DNA of 64,000 bases from contig NZ_VTXI01000004.1 of the NCBI RefSeq assembly GCF_013114545.1, positions 62,001-126,000 of the forward strand. Direction: 5' to 3'. The stretch is from Vibrio sp. RE86 (GTDB lineage: Bacteria > Pseudomonadota > Gammaproteobacteria > Enterobacterales > Vibrionaceae). Position 1 is the first letter of the stretch, and every line of letters begins with the position of its first letter. Shown piece after piece: positions 56,471-64,000 of the stretch. The notes below the pieces were generated by a model, which was not told the DNA's origin, did not search any database, and saw only the letters and a list, made by a program, of their open reading frames with translations. Position numbers and translations under genes: made by a program.

Positions 56471-58387
56471 TTAATTCGTAACTTGTTCGAGAAAGTCACG
56501 CACAATGCCTAAATCACGTGTACGTGGAATAGGAGGCAAACTAGATAGGAACACGCCACCGTATTCGCGAGTAACCAATCGATTATCACAAATGATCAGC
56601 GCACCTTTATCTTTCTTATCTCGAATCAAACGCCCTACCCCCTGCTTCAGGGTAATCACCGCATCGGGAATTTGCACTTGAGCAAATGGATCACCACCTT
56701 TCAATTGGCAATCTTCAATACGAGCTTTTAACAAAGGGTCATCTGGGGCTGTAAATGGCAGTTTGTCGATGATAACACAGCTCAGTGCATCACCTCTAAC
56801 GTCAATGCCCTCCCAGAATGCACCTGTTGCTACTAGCAAAGCATTACCAAGCTCCATAAACTCGGCAAGGGTCTTTTGCTTACTTGTTTCACCCTGCATC
56901 AGAACCGGCACCGTCAAACGCTCTCTAAAGCGCTCGCCTAACTCTTTCATCATACTGTGCGAGGTACACAGGAAAAAGCACCGACCTTGGTTCTGTTCAA
57001 TCACAGGAGTCAGCATATTGACCAGTTTGTCCGCCATACCTGGGCTGTTCGGCTCTGGCAAATAACGCGGTACACAAAGTCTAGCTTGTGTTTGATAGTC
57101 AAATGGACTTGGCAGAGACATTTGCGACTGAGGCTTTAACCCTAACCGAGAGGTAAAATGACCGAAGTCGTCATTTACAGCTAAGGTCGCAGAGGTGAAT
57201 ACCCATGCCCCCTGTTTAAGCTCAATCTGTTCATGGAACTTATCTGCCACAGAAAGTGGTGTGATATGTAAACTGAAATGGCGGGGTGTCGTGTCATACC
57301 AATAGGAGTAGCCCGTGATAGAAACATCACACACACGATCGAGACGCGCCTTAATTGTGTTAGCTCGCTCAAATGCCGTATCGAGCAACTGACTTCTGCC
57401 AAGTGCTAGCTTGAGCACTTCAATGACGAAATCCAACGCATCTTCTAATCGGCGTAACTCACGACCAATCGACGGTGACATTATAGCTTCTCGCCAGTTG
57501 CCGCGAAAGCCCGGTTCACCGAGCACAATGCGCAGGTCCATCGCGGTTTGATAGAGTTTTTCTCCCGCTTTTTGTAGCTGACGCATGTCTTTTGCTTCAG
57601 TGCGATAGGCAATTTCAATGTCTTTACTCAACTCTTGAATCTGACGGCTCGACAGTGACTGACCAAAGTACTGGCTGGCTATATCTGGCAGCTGATGAGC
57701 TTCATCAAAAATAAACACTTCCGCCTCAGGGATCAGTTCACCAAACCCCGTCTCTTTGATCGCAAGATCGGCTAGAAATAGATGGTGGTTCACCACCACG
57801 ACATCAGCATCCATCGCCTTTTTACGCGCTTTAAGAACGAAACAATCTTGATAACTTGGACACTCTTTCCCCAAGCAATTGTCATTGGTCGATGTAATGG
57901 TCGGAATGACTGGGCTATCTTCAGCTATGGCATCACAATCGCCCAAATCTCCGCTTTTCGTTTCAGACGCCCAGCTGCGTACCTTAACCAGTTGGCTGAG
58001 CAAGGTAGGATCGGCGGTTTGATTATGACTCTCGACCATTTGTCGGCTCAATCGATCTAAGCAGAGGTAGTTTGCTCGCCCTTTTAACAACGCCACTTGG
58101 CCATAAAAACCGAGCGCGTTCGTCATCAAAGGTAGATCTCGATGAAAAAGCTGTTCTTGGAGGTTTTTCGATCCAGTACTAATGATGGTTTTCTTACCAC
58201 TGAGTAGGGCTGGCACAAGATAAGCAAACGTCTTTCCCGTACCTGTTCCTGCTTCAACCACAACCTGACTTTGTGACTGTATCGCTTTATACACGGCTTC
58301 CGCCATGTCTAGCTGGGGCTGACGAGGTTGGAACCCAGGAATGGCTTTGCCTAGAGCTCCTTCAGAAGAGAAGGTTTTAGAGATCAT
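56471..58387 (-). CDS. yoaA: DinG-family ATP-dependent DNA helicase YoaA
   Basis: 638 residues. Walker A VEAGTGTGKTFAYLVPAL, DEAH in VFIFDEAHQLPD, VFTSATL and the late motifs GVGRLIRDKKDKG place it in the XPD/DinG superfamily 2 group. Four Cys for an iron-sulfur cluster appear as NYLCLDRL and NCLGKECPSYQDCF. The length fits YoaA rather than DinG (about 690-716). E. coli YoaA works with HolC in repair of replication forks; the same role is likely here. Confidence 0.93.
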   Translation of the reverse strand: MISKTFSSEGALGKAIPGFQPRQPQLDMAEAVYKAIQSQSQVVVEAGTGTGKTFAYLVPALLSGKKTIISTGSKNLQEQLFHRDLPLMTNALGFYGQVALLKGRANYLCLDRLSRQMVESHNQTADPTLLSQLVKVRSWASETKSGDLGDCDAIAEDSPVIPTITSTNDNCLGKECPSYQDCFVLKARKKAMDADVVVVNHHLFLADLAIKETGFGELIPEAEVFIFDEAHQLPDIASQYFGQSLSSRQIQELSKDIEIAYRTEAKDMRQLQKAGEKLYQTAMDLRIVLGEPGFRGNWREAIMSPSIGRELRRLEDALDFVIEVLKLALGRSQLLDTAFERANTIKARLDRVCDVSITGYSYWYDTTPRHFSLHITPLSVADKFHEQIELKQGAWVFTSATLAVNDDFGHFTSRLGLKPQSQMSLPSPFDYQTQARLCVPRYLPEPNSPGMADKLVNMLTPVIEQNQGRCFFLCTSHSMMKELGERFRERLTVPVLMQGETSKQKTLAEFMELGNALLVATGAFWEGIDVRGDALSCVIIDKLPFTAPDDPLLKARIEDCQLKGGDPFAQVQIPDAVITLKQGVGRLIRDKKDKGALIICDNRLVTREYGGVFLSSLPPIPRTRDLGIVRDFLEQVTN

Positions 58388-58430
58388 GAAAAGCTTGGGG
58401 TTAAAATTTAGAGATGGAGATTATGGCAGT

Positions 58431-58477
58431 TTTCAAACCAAGGCGCGAATGGGAATTTCTTGCCTTGGCTTTTGAAA
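58431..58477 (-). repeat. Long imperfect hairpin between yoaA and the small upstream gene
   Basis: TTTCAAACCAAGGC (58431-58444) pairs with GCCTTGGCTTTTGAAA (58462-58477) with a two-base bulge, 17-base loop. It follows the small gene's stop on the minus strand, so it could end that gene's transcript before yoaA. Confidence 0.5.
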
Positions 58478-58480
58478 GGG

Positions 58481-58684
58481 TTAACGTTTATTTAAGTAGC
58501 GATCAAGCCAGGCTGGCCCAGAAAATTGAGAGTCATCTTGTTCATGCATTGCTTTTGCGGCATCCGCTGGAGAAGCGCGGTTTTCCCACATCTCGTCCAA
58601 TATGTTGTCATCTAGCTCTTTCCCGCCAGACAAGGCACTGACTCGTTCACAATATAATTTACGCGCTAAGAGTTCTTTATCCAT
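58481..58684 (-). CDS. Small hypothetical protein
   Basis: 67 residues from the ATG at 58682-58684, chosen because GAGG lies about eight bases upstream; an in-frame start at 58705 would add seven residues. The protein is acidic-to-neutral and helical: MDKELLARKLYCERVSAL, LDDNILDEMWENRASPADAAKAM and SGPAWLDRYLNKR. No family recognised. The spaced Trp and Leu residues look like packed helices, possibly a small regulatory or complex subunit. It lies directly upstream of yoaA on the same strand, with a hairpin between. Confidence 0.7.
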   Translation of the reverse strand: MDKELLARKLYCERVSALSGGKELDDNILDEMWENRASPADAAKAMHEQDDSQFSGPAWLDRYLNKR

Positions 58685-58881
58685 AAACATCACCTCAAGA
58701 CACATCTAAGAAACGATAAGTTGATCAAATAACCTGAGCCAAACGGTTACCTCAGATTATTTGTTGAAACCAAATCGATATTAGTTTAATTGTAGCTTCA
58801 ATACTGCGGGTGAGTTCACCGTTCGAAACCCCGTAGAAAATTCACAATACAAAAAAAATAATTCACGGAAGTTTGAACCTA

Positions 58882-59715
58882 ATGGAAAAGAAAACACTAC
58901 TGACACATTGTACTGACGCCCCTGGTCTTATTTCAAAGATCACCAACATCTGTTACAAACACCAACTTAATATCGTCCACAATAATGAGTTTGTTGATAA
59001 CACCAGCGGCCATTTCTTTATGCGTACCGAGCTAGAAGGTTACTTCAATGATGAAACTTTCTTAGCAGACCTGGATCAAGCCCTTCCTGAGGGTGCAAAG
59101 CGTAAACTGATCGGTTCAAATCAAAAACGTATCGTAATTTTAGTTACCAAAGAGGCGCACTGTTTGGGCGATATTTTGATGAAGAATTACGATGGCAGTT
59201 TAGATGTTGATATTGCAGCAGTCGTGGGTAACTACGATACCCTGCAAAGCTTAACTGAAAAATTTGATATCCCTTACCACCATGTCTCTCACGAAGGGTT
59301 AAATCGTGAAGAACATGAGAAAGAGATGCTTAAAGTCATCGACCAATACGATGCTGACTACCTAGTACTGGCTAAGTACATGCGCGTATTGACGCCTTCT
59401 TTCGTTGAGAAGTACAACCATAAGATCATCAATATCCACCACAGCTTTTTGCCTGCTTTCATCGGTGCAAAACCTTATCAACAAGCGTACGAGCGCGGTG
59501 TAAAAATCATCGGTGCTACTGCCCACTTTGTGACTAACGATCTAGATGAAGGTCCGATCATCAAGCAAGACGTAATCCCGGTTGACCACAACTTCAGTGC
59601 GCAGGATATGGCGCAAGCTGGCCGAGACGTAGAGAAGAACGTATTGAGCAAAGCGTTAAACAAGGTGATTAATGATCACGTGTTTGTTTATGGCAACAAG
59701 ACTGTGATTCTTTAG
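58882..59715 (+). CDS. purU: Formyltetrahydrofolate deformylase
   Basis: 277 residues from the ATG at 58882, where homology to PurU begins; a TTG nine bases earlier is in frame but too close to the ribosome site. An N-terminal ACT domain (CTDAPGLISKITNICYKHQLNIV) precedes a formyltransferase domain with NIHHSFLPAFIGAKPY, HFVTNDLDEGPIIKQD. It releases formate from 10-formyltetrahydrofolate, supplying formate to PurT. Convergent with fadH through a bidirectional terminator. Confidence 0.95.
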   Translation: MEKKTLLTHCTDAPGLISKITNICYKHQLNIVHNNEFVDNTSGHFFMRTELEGYFNDETFLADLDQALPEGAKRKLIGSNQKRIVILVTKEAHCLGDILMKNYDGSLDVDIAAVVGNYDTLQSLTEKFDIPYHHVSHEGLNREEHEKEMLKVIDQYDADYLVLAKYMRVLTPSFVEKYNHKIINIHHSFLPAFIGAKPYQQAYERGVKIIGATAHFVTNDLDEGPIIKQDVIPVDHNFSAQDMAQAGRDVEKNVLSKALNKVINDHVFVYGNKTVIL

Positions 59716-59729
59716 TCTCACTCCTATGC

Positions 59730-59759
59730 AAAAAAGGCTTCCCCATGGAAGCCTTTTTT
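59730..59759. terminator. Bidirectional terminator between purU and fadH
   Basis: Perfect stem AAAAAAGGCTTCC / GGAAGCCTTTTTT with a 4-base loop; runs of A and T make it work in both directions. Confidence 0.92.
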
Positions 59760-59776
59760 GTTGAAGTAATGAACTG

Positions 59777-61876
<2,100 letters not shown>

Positions 61877-61988
61877 TCAATCTTACGGTTGTTTGGGTAT
61901 ACTAGTTTAAGTAGGATGTAACTTATTCGAATTTATAAGGTCTTACAGCGAATAAGCCTTAACCTGCGGGTAGCGCAGCGGAGATAGA

Positions 61989-63839
61989 ATGAAAAAAATA
62001 TTTAAATTTGTTGGCATGTTTTTTAAAGGGATTTGGAAACTCATCACCTTTATTCGCCTTGCTCTCGTCAACCTCGTTTTCTTAGCCAGTGTCGGCATCA
62101 TCTACTTTATCTACACCAGTGCAGACGCGCCTGTTCCTAGTGCACCTAAAGAGTCGGCACTGATTGTCAATATTTCGGGCCCTATTGTGGAGCAGTCCAC
62201 TTATGTAAACCCGATGGACTCTTTAACAGGTTCATTCTTTGGTAAGAATTTGCCGAAGGAAAATGTCTTGTTTGATATCATCGATACCATCCGCCACGCA
62301 AAAGACGATAGCAATGTCAGCGGGCTTGTGCTTGCACTGCGTGATATGCCAGAGACAAACCTAACGAAACTAAGATACATCGCCAAAGCGCTGAACGAGT
62401 TTAAAGCGTCTGGTAAGCCAGTGTATGCGGTCGGCGATATTTACAACCAGAGCCAATACTACTTGGCCAGTTATGCGGACAAAATCTATCTCGCACCCGA
62501 TGGCGCAGTGATGCTAAAAGGCTACAGCGCATACTCACTCTACTATAAGACGCTGTTAGAAAAGCTAGACGTTAATACACACGTATTCCGCGTTGGTACC
62601 TACAAATCTGCAATCGAGCCATTTATTCGTGATGATATGTCGGACGAAGCCAAAGAGTCGGCTTCTCGTTGGTTAAGTCAACTTTGGGGCGCGTACATTG
62701 ATGATGTCGCATCGAACCGTCAACTTGACCCTGCTCTACTCACTCCAGACATGGACGCTTTTTTAGCGCTATTGAAGAAAAACAATGGCGACCTAGCAGC
62801 ACTGTCTCTCAACGAAGGATTGGTTGATCAACTTGCAACACGTCAACAAGTGCGAAAAGAGTTGATTGAAGTCTTCGGTAGCAACGGCGAAGACAGCTAT
62901 AACCATATTGGTTTTTACGAGTACCAATCTAAAATGGCGCCAAGCTTTGACTTAGCCCAAGATGACATTGCCGTTGTCGTTGCCAGTGGTGCTATCATGG
63001 ATGGTGCTCAGCCTCGTGGAACGGTGGGCGGCGATACAACAGCAGCCCTGCTACGCCAAGCTCGCAATGACGACAAAGTGAAAGCTGTCGTGCTTCGTGT
63101 CGACAGCCCTGGCGGCAGCGCATTTGCATCAGAGGTGATTAGAAATGAAATCGAAGCACTTAAAGAGGCAGGAAAACCTGTTGTTGCTTCGATGTCGAGT
63201 CTAGCTGCATCTGGCGGTTATTGGATCTCTATGAGTGCTGACCGCATCGTCGCTCAGCCAACGACCCTAACAGGTTCAATCGGTATTTTCAGTGTTATTA
63301 CCACCTTTGAGAAAGGTTTAAACAAACTGGGCATTTACACTGACGGCGTTGGTACATCACCATTTTCCAATGTTGGCATTACGACAGGCCTATCTGACGG
63401 TGCGTCTCAAGCGTTCCAAATGGGTATCGAACACGGTTACAGCCGCTTTATAGGTCTAGTTAGTCAATCTCGTGACATTCCTCTTGATACCGTCGATAGC
63501 GTTGCACAAGGCCGCGTGTGGACAGGTCAAGATGCGTTAGAGTTTGGTCTGGTCGATAAAATCGGTGATTTTGATGATGCGGTTAAATTGGCTGCCGAGC
63601 TGGCGAAACTTGAGCAATACAATCTCTATTGGGTAGAAGAGCCGCTATCACCAGCACAGCAGTTCATCCAAGACTTTATGAACCAAGTCAGCGTACATTT
63701 AGGCATCGATGCGACGGCCATGCTACCTGAAACGCTTCAACCAATCGCAACCCAAGTCATTGAAGATACGAACATGCTGCAAAGCTTTAATGATCCAAAA
63801 GGGCATTATGCATTCTGTTTGAATTGCCAAGTACAATAA
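61989..63839 (+). CDS. sppA: Signal peptide peptidase SppA (protease IV), 67 kDa type
   Basis: 616 residues, matching the long tandem-domain SppA. One N-terminal membrane segment (residues 22-46) is followed by two S49 domains. The catalytic Lys is expected in the first (FRVGTYKSAIEPF) and the Ser in the second (SSLAASGGYWISMSADRI), as in E. coli. It degrades cleaved signal peptides in the inner membrane. A GGAG ribosome site precedes the ATG. A terminator follows; the window ends with an ATG (63998-64000) that could start the next gene. Confidence 0.95.
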   Translation: MKKIFKFVGMFFKGIWKLITFIRLALVNLVFLASVGIIYFIYTSADAPVPSAPKESALIVNISGPIVEQSTYVNPMDSLTGSFFGKNLPKENVLFDIIDTIRHAKDDSNVSGLVLALRDMPETNLTKLRYIAKALNEFKASGKPVYAVGDIYNQSQYYLASYADKIYLAPDGAVMLKGYSAYSLYYKTLLEKLDVNTHVFRVGTYKSAIEPFIRDDMSDEAKESASRWLSQLWGAYIDDVASNRQLDPALLTPDMDAFLALLKKNNGDLAALSLNEGLVDQLATRQQVRKELIEVFGSNGEDSYNHIGFYEYQSKMAPSFDLAQDDIAVVVASGAIMDGAQPRGTVGGDTTAALLRQARNDDKVKAVVLRVDSPGGSAFASEVIRNEIEALKEAGKPVVASMSSLAASGGYWISMSADRIVAQPTTLTGSIGIFSVITTFEKGLNKLGIYTDGVGTSPFSNVGITTGLSDGASQAFQMGIEHGYSRFIGLVSQSRDIPLDTVDSVAQGRVWTGQDALEFGLVDKIGDFDDAVKLAAELAKLEQYNLYWVEEPLSPAQQFIQDFMNQVSVHLGIDATAMLPETLQPIATQVIEDTNMLQSFNDPKGHYAFCLNCQVQ

Positions 63840-63902
63840 TCGAACGATAGCTCACAACTGATTAATCATTAAATAGCACATCGTTTTTAAACACTAATAA
63901 TT

Positions 63903-63934
63903 AGGGGGATTCCTGTGCGGGATCCCCCTTTTTA
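63903..63934 (+). terminator. Rho-independent terminator after sppA
   Basis: Stem AGGGGGAT / ATCCCCCT (63903-63910, 63922-63929), 11-base loop, then TTTTT. Confidence 0.88.
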
Positions 63935-64000
63935 TTGGGCTAGATTTAGATATAATCCCACGCTCTGTTCCCCCTACAATTAACTGGTTTCAAAGCAATG

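Noticed and set aside
58414..58641. 75-codon ORF on the plus strand across the hairpin upstream of yoaA
   Set aside because: It is largely the complement of the hairpin and of the small minus-strand gene, which has the better ribosome site.

Overview
The window is a chromosomal segment of a Vibrio or very close relative (Vibrionaceae, Gammaproteobacteria). The protein sequences are of this type throughout, and the right half keeps the gammaproteobacterial order ptsG / tatD-like - holB - tmk - mltG - pabC - fabF - acpP - fabG - fabD - fabH - plsX - rpmF - yceD / yceF / rluC / rne, followed by rnd - fadD - slp - tsaB - yoaA. It contains no rRNA or tRNA genes, no CRISPR array, and no complete insertion sequence or prophage.

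Left third (1-12.8 kb), accessory carbohydrate and signalling genes: the end of a rhombosortase gene; a PTS EIIC membrane domain fused to an EAL c-di-GMP phosphodiesterase; an RhlE-type helicase; a locus with a GntR/UTRA regulator, an RspA/ManD-like sugar-acid dehydratase and a Glc-family PTS EIIBC; a flavodoxin-fold oxidoreductase fused to an NTF2-like domain, divergent from a LysR regulator; an ascorbate-type PTS (EIIB-EIIC-EIIA); and a small two-repeat protein of unknown function. CRP-like boxes lie upstream of both PTS transcription units.

Middle (13-33 kb): sohB and yciK back to back; the SOS mutagenesis cassette imuA-imuB-dnaE2 behind a near-ideal LexA box; cheV; mlc divergent from pykA; a patatin-like gene preceded by a 30-codon YnhF-like membrane peptide gene; two outer-membrane-type proteins separated by a palindromic intergenic repeat; ptsG, a classical target of Mlc; and a two-gene unit encoding a large lipoprotein and an exported HEAT-repeat protein. 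That unit sits between ptsG and the tatD-like gene, which are neighbours in E. coli.

Right half (33-64 kb), mostly housekeeping: DNA replication and cell-wall genes, the fatty-acid synthesis cluster, ribosomal protein L32, rluC, rne with a long structured leader, a SulP transporter, RNase D, fadD, an alpha/beta hydrolase, slp, tsaB, yoaA, purU, fadH with a FadR-like box, and sppA.

The strongest candidates for undescribed biology are the HEAT-protein/lipoprotein pair (29.3-32.9 kb) and the EIIC-EAL fusion (0.5-2.5 kb). Lesser ones are the palindromic repeat that abuts a stop codon and the paired operator-like repeats in front of the EIIBC gene. All functional statements rest on reading motifs and on remembered family knowledge; no database search was run.
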